DNA from: Pseudomonadota bacterium
Lineage (GTDB): Bacteria; Desulfobacterota; Desulfobulbia; Desulfobulbales; JAGXFP01
DNA: 35,121 nt
Direction: 5' to 3'
Assembly: GCA_018814305.1 (NCBI GenBank)
Contig: JAHJAA010000072.1
Location: 1-35,121 of the forward strand
The notes beneath the pieces are model-generated. The model ran no database searches, was not told the DNA's origin, and saw nothing but the letters and a program-made list of their open reading frames with translations. Shown here in pieces: positions 16,970-24,726 of the stretch; position 1 is the first letter of the stretch; every line of letters starts with the position of its first letter. The translations under genes and the position numbers were made by a program.

Positions 16970-17269
16970 TACTTAATACCCTTGGCCTCAAGCCTGCTCT
17001 GCAGTTTTGCGTTTTATCCGCGAAGTTCCTTCATAATTGCAATCAGTATAACAGAGCCCGTCAAATATAACCGAATTGATTTCAGACTAAAAAATCTTCG
17101 CATTCCGACCTCACATCGCCTCCTTTTCCAAACAAAACCTCAATATTTGGCGGTTCCGCTGGATGTTGAGGGTAAATGAATCGCCAGATTCTTTCCCCGC
17201 GGCGCTTCTATTGACCCAACCACCCGTTGTTACGGGAATTATTAATATACATAATTTAATCAGGTCAGT

Positions 17270-17285
17270 TGGACTGTTAATTGCT
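17270..17285 (+). promoter_or_regulatory. sigma-54 promoter of the Big_5/DUF3494 lipoprotein gene
   Basis: TGGACTG-TTAA-TTGCT has a perfect -12 half and the invariant GG at exact spacing; the CAC part of the -24 box is changed. The expected start is near 17296, leaving a leader of about 177 bases before the ATG at 17473. The same arrangement as the other DUF3494 gene (10926) adds support. Confidence 0.5.
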
Positions 17286-17401
17286 CTATAACTTCACATG
17301 ATTCTGATCATCCCATCTAAATGCCCCTACCTTTGGGAAAAGACGAACCAGGCTTGAGGATACATTCGGATTTAAAAACAGTAGCGGGAAAAGGAGAGGA
17401 A

Positions 17402-17431
17402 ATGCGGAAACAAAGGCTGGCAAAACAATAA
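17402..17431 (+). CDS. possible 9-residue leader peptide
   Basis: A nine-codon frame (MRKQRLAKQ, then TAA) follows an excellent Shine-Dalgarno (AAGGAGAGG, 17391-17399), about 40 bases before the lipoprotein start, which has its own AAGGAGA. It may be a chance purine-rich stretch or a translated leader. No codon bias typical of attenuators is seen. Confidence 0.2.
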   Translation: MRKQRLAKQ

Positions 17432-17472
17432 ATTGATTTTTTAAAAAAACGTACATAAGCAAAAGGAGATTT

Positions 17473-20190
17473 ATGAAAAGAATTAAGATACGGAACGCTT
17501 ATCTTGGGTTCACGTTAATGCTGACTGTTTTTATGGCCGGCTGTGGTAATGGATGGGATGAAGCCACTCCTGCGAATGATACGACCGCACCTGCCGTGAC
17601 ATTCACAATACCTGTTAATGGTGCAACAGGAGTTTCAGGCAACAACAAAATAAGCGCTACTTTCACTGAAGAGATGGACCCCCTAACGATCACCCCAGCA
17701 ACATTTATCGTAAAACAGGGAACAACGGCAGTTGAGGGTGCTATGGACTACACCGGTTTAACCGCGGTTTTTACCTCGAATGGCGACTTATTCGCCAGCA
17801 CCACCTATACCGCCATGATTACCAGCGGCGCCAAGGATCTCGCCGGGAATGCCCTGGCGGTTGACAAGGTCTGGACCTTTACTACCGGGGCGGTTCAGGA
17901 CACCATTGCCCCGACCGTGACGCTCACCGACCCTGCTGCCGGCGCGGGAGAAGTAGCCCTCAACAAGAAAATCGCCGCTACCTTTAGTGAGGCAATCGAC
18001 CCGGTTACGATCACTGCGGCGACATTTACTTTAACGCAAGGGGTAACGCCTGTAGCAGGTACAGTGAGCTATATCGGTCTGGTTGCGACTTTCTCTCCGG
18101 CAAATAATCTTGCCACCAGCACCACCTATACCGCCACGATTACCACCGGGGCCAGGGACCTCGCGATCCCAGGCAACGGTCTGGCGGTTGATAAGGTCTG
18201 GACCTTTACCACCGGTGCGTTTTCTGACACCATCGCTCCGACCGTAACCCTCACCGACCCTGCCGCCGGCGCTGGAGATGTGGCCCTCAATAAGAAAATT
18301 GCCGCTACCTTCAGTGAGATGATGGACGTCGCCACGATTACCACTTTGACTTTTACCTTGAAACAGGGGGAAACGGTTATTGATGGTACGGTAACCAATG
18401 TCGGTCTGGTTGCAACTTTTTCTCCGTCAGCCAATCTTCTCGCCGGTACCACCTATACCGCCACGGTTAAAACCGGGATCGAAGATCTGGCCGGTAACGG
18501 CCTGGCCGTTGATAAGGTCTGGACCTTTACCACCGGTGCGGCCCCGGACATCATTGCTCCGACCGTGACCTTCACCGACCCTGCCGCCGGCGCGGGAGAT
18601 GTGGACCTCAATAAGAAAATCGCCGCTACCTTCAGTGAGATGATGGACGTTGCCACGATCAACAATCTGACCTTTACCTTAAAACAAGGGGAAACGGTTG
18701 TTGATGGGACGGTAACCAATGTCGGTCTGGTTGCAACTTTTTCTCCGTCAGCCAATCTTCTCGCCAGCACCACCTATACCGCCACGGTTAAAACCGGGAT
18801 CGAAGATCTGGCCGGCAACGGTCTGGCCGTTGACAAGGTCTGGACCTTTACCACCGGTGCGGCCGCTGATATCATTGCCCCAATTGTAACTCTTACTGAC
18901 CCCGCTGATCTCGCCACCGGTGTCGCCCTCAACAAGAAAATCTCCGCAACCTTCAGTGAGGCGATGGACGCTGAAACCATTAATACGGCGACCTTTACCT
19001 TGAGCCAGGGAGCAAGGGCTGTCTCAGGCACGGTGGCCAATGTTGGCGTAACCACGGTCTTTACTTCAGTAAACGATTTCGAAGCTGAGACCATCTATAC
19101 CGCTACGATTACCACCGGAGCCCAGGATTTGGCCGGTAATACCCTGGCCAATGACAAGGTCTGGACTTTTACCACCGGTGCGGCCCCGGAAACCATTGCC
19201 CCAACTGTAACTCATATCGATCCTGCGTCCGGCAACTTTGACGTGGCTGTCAGTAAGAGAGTATCCGCAACCTTCAGTGAGGCGATGGACCCATTGTCGA
19301 TCACCAATCAGACATTCACCCTGAAGCAGGGGACAACGATTTTGGATGGCGCGGTGACCTATGTTGGTTTGGTTGCAGGCTTTACTCCAACATACTGGCT
19401 TGCCACGAATACCGTCTATACCGCTACGATTACTACCGCAGCCATGGATCTCGCCGGCAATCACCTGGAATTTGACAAAGAATGGACCTTTACTACCGTT
19501 GATTTGCAACCGAGGTATTTGCCACCGGTAGATCTTGGCACGGCCGGAGATTTTGTAATTCTGTCAAAAGCAGGGGTATCCACGACGGGAACCACCGCAA
19601 TTGTTGGAGATATTGGAGTTAGCCCATCAGCAGCTTCATACCTTACTGGATTTGGCCTGATCATGGATCCATCGAATGAATTTTCAAAGTCGGCTCTCGT
19701 GACCGGCAAGCTCTACGCAGCCGACTATGCGGTTCCAACTCCGGCGAAGATGACCACGGCAATCAGCAACATGGAAACGGCCTACACCGATGCCGCCGGT
19801 CGATCATTGCCCGATTTCACCGAACTCTACGCCGGAAATATCACCGGCCTTACCCTCGTTCCCGGCCTCTACAAGTGGGGTAGCGGGGTTTTAATCTCCA
19901 GTGGCGGCGTTACCCTTACGGGTGGTGCAAATGACGTCTGGATCTTCCAGATTGCCCAGGACCTCACCGTAGCCGATGGCGGAGCTATAGTAACCCTCGG
20001 CGGCAATGCTCAGGCCAAGAACATCTTCTGGCAGGTCGCCGGCCAGGCAACCCTTGGGACGACGGCGCAATTCAAGGGAATTATCTTGTGTAAAACCGCG
20101 ATCGTGCTGAATACCGGCGCCACGTTAGTTGGCAGGGCGTTGGCCCAGACCGAAACTACATTAATCGCCAATACCGTCACGGCCCCGTAA
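17473..20190 (+). CDS. Surface lipoprotein: six Big_5 Ig-like repeats plus C-terminal DUF3494 domain
   Basis: A 905-residue exported lipoprotein. The signal peptide ends in a lipobox (FMAGC, lipidated Cys 24). Six Ig-like SbsA/Big_5 domains follow, at about 37-139, 142-248, 251-356, 358-463, 465-570 and 572-676. Each begins (D/E)xxAPxVT and closes with K-x-W-T-F-T-T. The C-terminal 686-903 is DUF3494: VDLGTAGDFVILSKAG, IVGDIGVSP, GLTLVPGLYKW, GANDVWIFQIAQ, NIFWQVAGQATLG. The layout is that of a stalk that displays a binding head, consistent with a surface adhesin. AAGGAGA precedes the ATG by seven bases. It is transcribed away from the kinase gene and ends in a clear terminator, so it is monocistronic. 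The ligand is unknown. Confidence 0.92.
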   Translation: MKRIKIRNAYLGFTLMLTVFMAGCGNGWDEATPANDTTAPAVTFTIPVNGATGVSGNNKISATFTEEMDPLTITPATFIVKQGTTAVEGAMDYTGLTAVFTSNGDLFASTTYTAMITSGAKDLAGNALAVDKVWTFTTGAVQDTIAPTVTLTDPAAGAGEVALNKKIAATFSEAIDPVTITAATFTLTQGVTPVAGTVSYIGLVATFSPANNLATSTTYTATITTGARDLAIPGNGLAVDKVWTFTTGAFSDTIAPTVTLTDPAAGAGDVALNKKIAATFSEMMDVATITTLTFTLKQGETVIDGTVTNVGLVATFSPSANLLAGTTYTATVKTGIEDLAGNGLAVDKVWTFTTGAAPDIIAPTVTFTDPAAGAGDVDLNKKIAATFSEMMDVATINNLTFTLKQGETVVDGTVTNVGLVATFSPSANLLASTTYTATVKTGIEDLAGNGLAVDKVWTFTTGAAADIIAPIVTLTDPADLATGVALNKKISATFSEAMDAETINTATFTLSQGARAVSGTVANVGVTTVFTSVNDFEAETIYTATITTGAQDLAGNTLANDKVWTFTTGAAPETIAPTVTHIDPASGNFDVAVSKRVSATFSEAMDPLSITNQTFTLKQGTTILDGAVTYVGLVAGFTPTYWLATNTVYTATITTAAMDLAGNHLEFDKEWTFTTVDLQPRYLPPVDLGTAGDFVILSKAGVSTTGTTAIVGDIGVSPSAASYLTGFGLIMDPSNEFSKSALVTGKLYAADYAVPTPAKMTTAISNMETAYTDAAGRSLPDFTELYAGNITGLTLVPGLYKWGSGVLISSGGVTLTGGANDVWIFQIAQDLTVADGGAIVTLGGNAQAKNIFWQVAGQATLGTTAQFKGIILCKTAIVLNTGATLVGRALAQTETTLIANTVTAP
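18226..18867 (+). repeat. near-identical tandem Ig-repeat units (321-bp period)
   Basis: Units 18226-18546 and 18547-18867 of the lipoprotein gene (third and fourth Big_5 domains) are nearly identical in DNA, including synonymous sites (both contain AATGTCGGTCTGGTTGCAAC). The other four units are more diverged. This indicates recent unit duplication and a site where repeat number could vary between strains. Confidence 0.85.
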
Positions 20191-20222
20191 GCCATGACCT
20201 GTTAGGCAACAAAGCAGCATAG

Positions 20223-20275
20223 AAAAAGGGAAGCCGGGCTGATTTTAATATTCAAGCCTGTCTTCCCTTTTTTTC
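20223..20275 (+). terminator. Rho-independent terminator
   Basis: AAAAAGGGAAG (20223-20233) pairs with CTTCCCTTTTT (20262-20272). An inner CGGGCT/AGCCTG stem lengthens the hairpin, and the 3' arm runs on into a T tract (20268-20274). It lies 33 bases after the lipoprotein stop. Confidence 0.88.
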
Positions 20276-20474
20276 TTTTCACCGATACCAGGTTCTTTTA
20301 GCCCGGTACGGAAAAGATTCTAGCACGTTGCCCCCCCAAATTCACGGGCAGTTCGTTAAGCGGTATCTACCGAAACTTCGCATTTTACCGGGCTCATTGA
20401 ATCCCGCGTCCAGCAAGCTGGTTCCCCTTAGAAAACCCCTCAATATATTCGAAGATTACCCCTCTTGACTTTTG

Positions 20475-20514
20475 TTGAGTTGGTGCCCAAAAGAGGATAG
20501 GATATCCTCCCTCT
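20475..20514 (+). promoter_or_regulatory. candidate promoter/operator of the TonB-reductase operon
   Basis: TTGAGT (20475-20480) and TAGGAT (20498-20503), 17 bases apart, each match four of six positions of a sigma-70 promoter. A perfect palindrome AGGATATCCT (20499-20508) overlaps the -10 and is flanked by a further inverted pair, AGAGG (20492-20496) and CCTCT (20510-20514). A repressor site over a -10 would suit metal- or substrate-controlled uptake genes; no known box (Fur, NikR, DtxR) was recognised. The rest of the 370-base gap shows no riboswitch that I recognise. Confidence 0.35.
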
Positions 20515-20646
20515 ACCATTGCCCCCCTGCGGCAATTTGCCACATTTTCATCCATACCACCTTGTGATAGTATTCCCAGCCTAAACGACAGCCTGTTGGC
20601 TTCAAACCTCGATCAACTAACCGACTAGAAAACCAGGAGAGAGTCC

Positions 20647-22698
20647 GTGCGTTCAATTTTCCCCATACTTGTATTGACCTTATTGGCCCAGACGGCCGGT
20701 GCCCAGGAAGTCCGGCAGGAACTCGACGAGGTGGTGGTGACCGCCTCCCGGGTCTCCGAAAAGATCAAGGATACCCCGGTGAGTGTCAGTCTGCTCACCA
20801 ACCAGGAGCTTGAGACGATCAAAGCCAGAAACCCCGAGGAATTCCTCACCACCATCCCCGGCATCAACTCCCAGGGATTCGGCGGCGAATCGGAGTTAAC
20901 CGCCATCCGGGTCCCGACCCATTTCACCAATCCCTACACCATCGTCCTGGTCGACGGGGTCCCCACCGCCAGTTACGGCTCCGGCAGTTCCAGCCAGTTT
21001 CTGGGAATCAACAACGACAACATCGCCCGGATCGAGATCATCAAAGGACCGGCCTCAGCACTTTACGGCAGTAACGCCATCGGCGGGATCATCAATGTGA
21101 TCACCAAGGAGCCTTCCGCTACCCCCCAGGCCACGATTCGCAGCGAGATCGGCGATTATCATCAGGTCCGTTCATCCCTTTCCGGCAGCGGCGGCACTGG
21201 CCGATACGGTTTTAACGTCGATCTCAGCCAGGTGGACAGCGACGGCTGGCGCGAACACTCATCGCTTGAGAAAGAAGCCGCCTCGGTCAAGGTCAACTAC
21301 ACCCCCAACGACATCTCCCTGCTCTCCTTCAAGACCGACTTTATCCGCTCGGAAAACGATTCTCCGGGCTCCATTTCCGAAGCCGACTTCAAGTCCGACT
21401 GGCAGCACAGTTATCACTCCTTTGCCTATAACGAGTCCGACAAGCTCGCCCCGGCCCTCACCTATAACCTCTACCTGGACGAAGCCGAGTTCCGGGCCAC
21501 CCTGGCCATGCGGGATGTGGAGGAGAAAAGCATTCCCAACTACTCCATCCGGCAACTTACCTATGGCCGGCAGCCCCGGCCCTATATCGGCAGTCTGAAC
21601 AGCTCCGACGCCACCGACTTCAACCTGCAGCTGTTCTACAGCCATAACCTGAGCCTCGCCCGGGCCCGGATCAACACCGGCCTCGACCTGGTCAACGGCA
21701 CCAACGACTCCAAGTCCTATGACCTGGCTGTGACCATGGACCCCATCACCAATCGCTATGAATCCTATACCGTCGGCGATCTGGCCAAGTCATACGATAT
21801 CACCACCACGGTCCTCGCCCCCTATCTCCAGCTGGAATTCTCCCCCCTTACCAGACTGCGTTTGTCCGCCGGCGGCCGTTATGACGCCGCCACCTATGAA
21901 GTGGATGACCGTCTGGGCGGCGGCACCGGCGGCGACAAGGACTTTTCCCAGTTCAGTCCCAAGGCGGGACTCACCTACGAGATCAGCCCGGCCCTCAATG
22001 GCTACCTCAATTACTCCGATGGTTTCGTGGTCCCGACCACCAGCCAGCTCTGGACCTCACGGTACGGCAATCACCGATTGAGCCCGGAAAAGGCCAGAAA
22101 CTATGAAATCGGGCTACGCAGTTCCTTCTGGGAAAAACGGCTGCGGATCGACTGCTCGGTCTATACCATGGACATCAAGGACAAGATCGTGGTCAATGAC
22201 GACAGCACCCTCTACATCAATGCCGGCAAGGCCACCCAAAGGGGGATAGAATTTCAGGCAACCATCCTCCCCATCGACCATGTCCGCCTGAATCTGTCCT
22301 ACACCTATGCCGAAAACGAATATGACTCCTATGTCACCGGCGGTATCGACTACAGCGGCAACACCCAGCCACGCTCGCCGGCCAATCACCTGAATGCCAG
22401 ACTGATCATCGAGCCCCTCACCAACCTGGAAGTGGAACTCGAGCTGGATACCGTCAGTCACCAGTTCGCCGACGAGGCCAACCTCTACTCCTATGACCGC
22501 CCCGACCTCTTTCACCTGCGGACCAGCTACGACTGGCGGAGCTGGTCCGGCTGGGTGCATATCCTCAACCTGACCGACGAAGAATATGCCACCTATGTGA
22601 GCGCCAGCACCAGCGAGGACTTCATGTCCCTTTACTCCGGGGCGCCACGCACCTTCTATGCCGGTCTTTCCTACCATTGGGGAGGAGGATCAAAATGA
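20647..22698 (+). CDS. TonB-dependent outer-membrane receptor
   Basis: A 683-residue outer-membrane beta-barrel. The start is GTG, chosen because AGGAGA lies six bases before it and the signal peptide begins there (cleavage near residue 18-20, TAGA/QEV). A TonB box DEVVVTASR follows at about residues 27-35. The plug covers about 40-155 (NPEEFLTTIPGINSQG, IVLVDGVPTASYGS, RIEIIKGPASALYGSNAIGGIINVITK). The barrel ends in the canonical aromatic-rich C-terminal strand (TFYAGLSYHWGG). It is the first gene of a nine-gene operon that also supplies its own TonB, ExbB and ExbD. Its resemblance is to the vitamin B12/siderophore class (FepA/CirA/BtuB-like). The imported ligand is unknown. Confidence 0.95.
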   Translation: MRSIFPILVLTLLAQTAGAQEVRQELDEVVVTASRVSEKIKDTPVSVSLLTNQELETIKARNPEEFLTTIPGINSQGFGGESELTAIRVPTHFTNPYTIVLVDGVPTASYGSGSSSQFLGINNDNIARIEIIKGPASALYGSNAIGGIINVITKEPSATPQATIRSEIGDYHQVRSSLSGSGGTGRYGFNVDLSQVDSDGWREHSSLEKEAASVKVNYTPNDISLLSFKTDFIRSENDSPGSISEADFKSDWQHSYHSFAYNESDKLAPALTYNLYLDEAEFRATLAMRDVEEKSIPNYSIRQLTYGRQPRPYIGSLNSSDATDFNLQLFYSHNLSLARARINTGLDLVNGTNDSKSYDLAVTMDPITNRYESYTVGDLAKSYDITTTVLAPYLQLEFSPLTRLRLSAGGRYDAATYEVDDRLGGGTGGDKDFSQFSPKAGLTYEISPALNGYLNYSDGFVVPTTSQLWTSRYGNHRLSPEKARNYEIGLRSSFWEKRLRIDCSVYTMDIKDKIVVNDDSTLYINAGKATQRGIEFQATILPIDHVRLNLSYTYAENEYDSYVTGGIDYSGNTQPRSPANHLNARLIIEPLTNLEVELELDTVSHQFADEANLYSYDRPDLFHLRTSYDWRSWSGWVHILNLTDEEYATYVSASTSEDFMSLYSGAPRTFYAGLSYHWGGGSK

Positions 22699-23747
22699 GC
22701 TGGCCCGTCGGGCAATTTACCCTCGCCCTCCTAGTGCTGGCGGGAACCGGCCTGGTGGATATGTCCGAGGTCGGCGCCACCCCTTCGTCACGACTCCCCC
22801 CTCTGCGCCTGCAACTGGCCCCCGCCACTCCGACTGGTGAAGTCTGTGATTCCCATGGCCCTGCCGCCCCCCCCAACCCTGGGAAAAAGGGCCGGGGGGG
22901 GAAAGGTGGAGGTCGTCCGGTCAGCGAATCCGAACATCAGCCGCAACCCGAGCGGACCTATTACCTGAGCAATCTGCGGCGACTGGCCCAGGTCACCGCC
23001 CTGGTTCGCCGCCCCGACGGTTCCCTGCTGGAACCCACCCTGCAACTGGGGGTGGATCCCAAGCTCTCCTTTGCCACCCCCATGGGCGATGGGCCGATTC
23101 ACGGGGCCAATACGGTCTATGTGATGGAGCAGGGCGTCGAGGAGGGAACCCTGGTGGTGCGGATTGCCCAATGGATTACCATGCATCATAACTGCGGTTG
23201 GGGGCACGAACATAAATTCGACGAACACCGGACCCAGCCCCAACCCCTGAGCGAGATTCCTCTCGAAATCGTGGCCAATGATCTCTGGGATACCAACTTC
23301 CATTCAAAGGTCACTTCCGGCCAGGCACTCGCCATCCGGGTCCTCCACAATGGCCAGCCGGTGGAAGGAGCCCGGATTACCGTAACCACCGAACAGCAAT
23401 GGCGGAAAGAAGTCACAACCGATGACGTCGGCCGGGCCACGGTCCAGCTGATCAGGGATTATTACCCATCCAGCTGGACGGACTTTAACCGCACCAAACG
23501 CTCGAGTTTTCTGCTCACCGCCACCTTTGAAACCAACCAGCCCGGCACCTTTCAGGGTGTCCCTTACGAGCGGGCAACCTATGTCACCACCCTCCCCTGG
23601 CATTACAGCCCGGCCCAAGCGGATTATTCATCGCGCCTGGCCGGGCTAACCATCTCCCTGGTCGGCCTGACCCTCACCGGCGGCGGGGTCTTTTTCTACC
23701 GGGAACGCCGTAAAAAACCCTCAGCCAGGATTGTCTTTGATGAATAG
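22695..23747 (+). CDS. Periplasmic membrane-anchored protein with His cluster and Ig-like (DUF4198-like) domain
   Basis: A 350-residue protein with an N-terminal signal sequence (about 1-28), a Gly/Lys-rich linker (about 62-74) and a C-terminal transmembrane helix (about 314-335) followed by a basic tail. The bulk is therefore expected in the periplasm. Residues 164-178 hold a striking His/Cys cluster (HHNCGWGHEHKFDEH), likely a metal site. Residues about 207-262 resemble the Ig-like part of DUF4198/NikM-type metal-uptake proteins (GQALAIRVLHNGQPVEGARI, then TTDDVGRATV). ATG at 22695 overlaps the receptor stop (ATGA) and follows GGAGGAGGAT. It could pass a metal or metal complex from the receptor to inner-membrane parts; that is inference. 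No close family was recognised. Confidence 0.78.
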   Translation: MSWPVGQFTLALLVLAGTGLVDMSEVGATPSSRLPPLRLQLAPATPTGEVCDSHGPAAPPNPGKKGRGGKGGGRPVSESEHQPQPERTYYLSNLRRLAQVTALVRRPDGSLLEPTLQLGVDPKLSFATPMGDGPIHGANTVYVMEQGVEEGTLVVRIAQWITMHHNCGWGHEHKFDEHRTQPQPLSEIPLEIVANDLWDTNFHSKVTSGQALAIRVLHNGQPVEGARITVTTEQQWRKEVTTDDVGRATVQLIRDYYPSSWTDFNRTKRSSFLLTATFETNQPGTFQGVPYERATYVTTLPWHYSPAQADYSSRLAGLTISLVGLTLTGGGVFFYRERRKKPSARIVFDE

Positions 23748-24726
23748 GTTCCGAGACTTCATCAACACCATCAGGATCAGCCGCCTGCGCTTCTGGACCC
23801 AGATCGTAGCCTTTTTGTTGCTGGTCTACGGCGGCTACCTGGCCGTCAACATCGGCAACGAACTGCCGACCTTTGCCTGTGTCTTCACCGACCAGCGCGG
23901 AGGTTCCTGCTACCTGATGGGATTTCAGCACCAGATGTCCCTCCCCTGGAATCGCCTCTTTTCAGGACGCGGCATCGGCGTGGTCATGGGGTTCCTCACC
24001 TTTGTCGGTATCTTTATGCTGCTCAACAAGGCCTGGTGCGGCTTTCTCTGCCCGCTGGGCACCATCCAGGACTGGCTGACCGCCGCGCGGCGCAAGACCG
24101 GCCTCATGTACGCAACTTACGGCGAAGGGGTCTTTCAGCGCCTCAGCACCATCAAGTACATCCTCCTGGCCTTATTGATCCTGCTGCCCATGGCCATCGG
24201 CAACTCCTTTTTTGGGCTACCCAAACTCAACCACGACTTCGGGGTGCCGTTCTGCATGATCTGCCCGGGCCGGACTCTCCTCCCGATCTTTCAAGGCGAT
24301 CTCTCCCAACTGGCCATCGATTTCAGCTCCACCACCAAGATGGTCCTCACCACCCTCGGCCTCTTGGTCACCGGGCTCTTCCTGGCCGGGGCCTTTTACA
24401 AAAAGCGATTCTTCTGCCTGTTCTGCCCGATGAGCGCCCTGCACACTATCTTTCACCGGGCCGGACTGCTGCGACTGACCAAGAACGGCACCAAATGCAC
24501 CCGCTGCGGCAACTGCTATCGGGTTTGCGATGTGGGAATCAGGGCCATTGCCGACGATCTGGACCACCATAATATAGTGAAGGATGACTGCATGATGTGC
24601 TTCAAATGCGTTGAGATGTGCCCCGAGGAAGGGTGCTTGAAGATCACCTTTCTGGGCCTGCCGATCTACCAATCGACGGAAAAAGGATTTTTTACCCGGA
24701 TGGGGAGGCGGACCCATGGAAAATGA
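23740..24726 (+). CDS. NapH/CcoG/NosR-like polytopic 4Fe-4S membrane protein
   Basis: A 328-residue inner-membrane electron-transfer protein. About five hydrophobic segments surround cytoplasm-facing Cys pairs: C100-x3-C104-P (WCGFLCPLG), C172-x2-C175-P (CMICPG) and C226-x2-C229-P (CLFCPMS). The C-terminal domain has two [4Fe-4S] ferredoxin motifs (Cys 253/256/259/263 and 284/287/290/294). Family members (NapH, RdxA/CcoG, NosR C-terminus) move electrons between the membrane or periplasm and cytoplasmic partners. Directly followed by an ATP-driven reductase pair, it is a plausible electron source or partner for it. ATG 23740 (AGGA upstream) overlaps the previous stop by eight bases; the in-frame TTG at 23731 is less likely. 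Confidence 0.9.
   Translation: MNRFRDFINTIRISRLRFWTQIVAFLLLVYGGYLAVNIGNELPTFACVFTDQRGGSCYLMGFQHQMSLPWNRLFSGRGIGVVMGFLTFVGIFMLLNKAWCGFLCPLGTIQDWLTAARRKTGLMYATYGEGVFQRLSTIKYILLALLILLPMAIGNSFFGLPKLNHDFGVPFCMICPGRTLLPIFQGDLSQLAIDFSSTTKMVLTTLGLLVTGLFLAGAFYKKRFFCLFCPMSALHTIFHRAGLLRLTKNGTKCTRCGNCYRVCDVGIRAIADDLDHHNIVKDDCMMCFKCVEMCPEEGCLKITFLGLPIYQSTEKGFFTRMGRRTHGK

Noticed and set aside
20280-20646. Cobalamin or other riboswitch before the TonB receptor
   Set aside because: The conserved core elements of the classes I know, such as the B12 box, could not be found.
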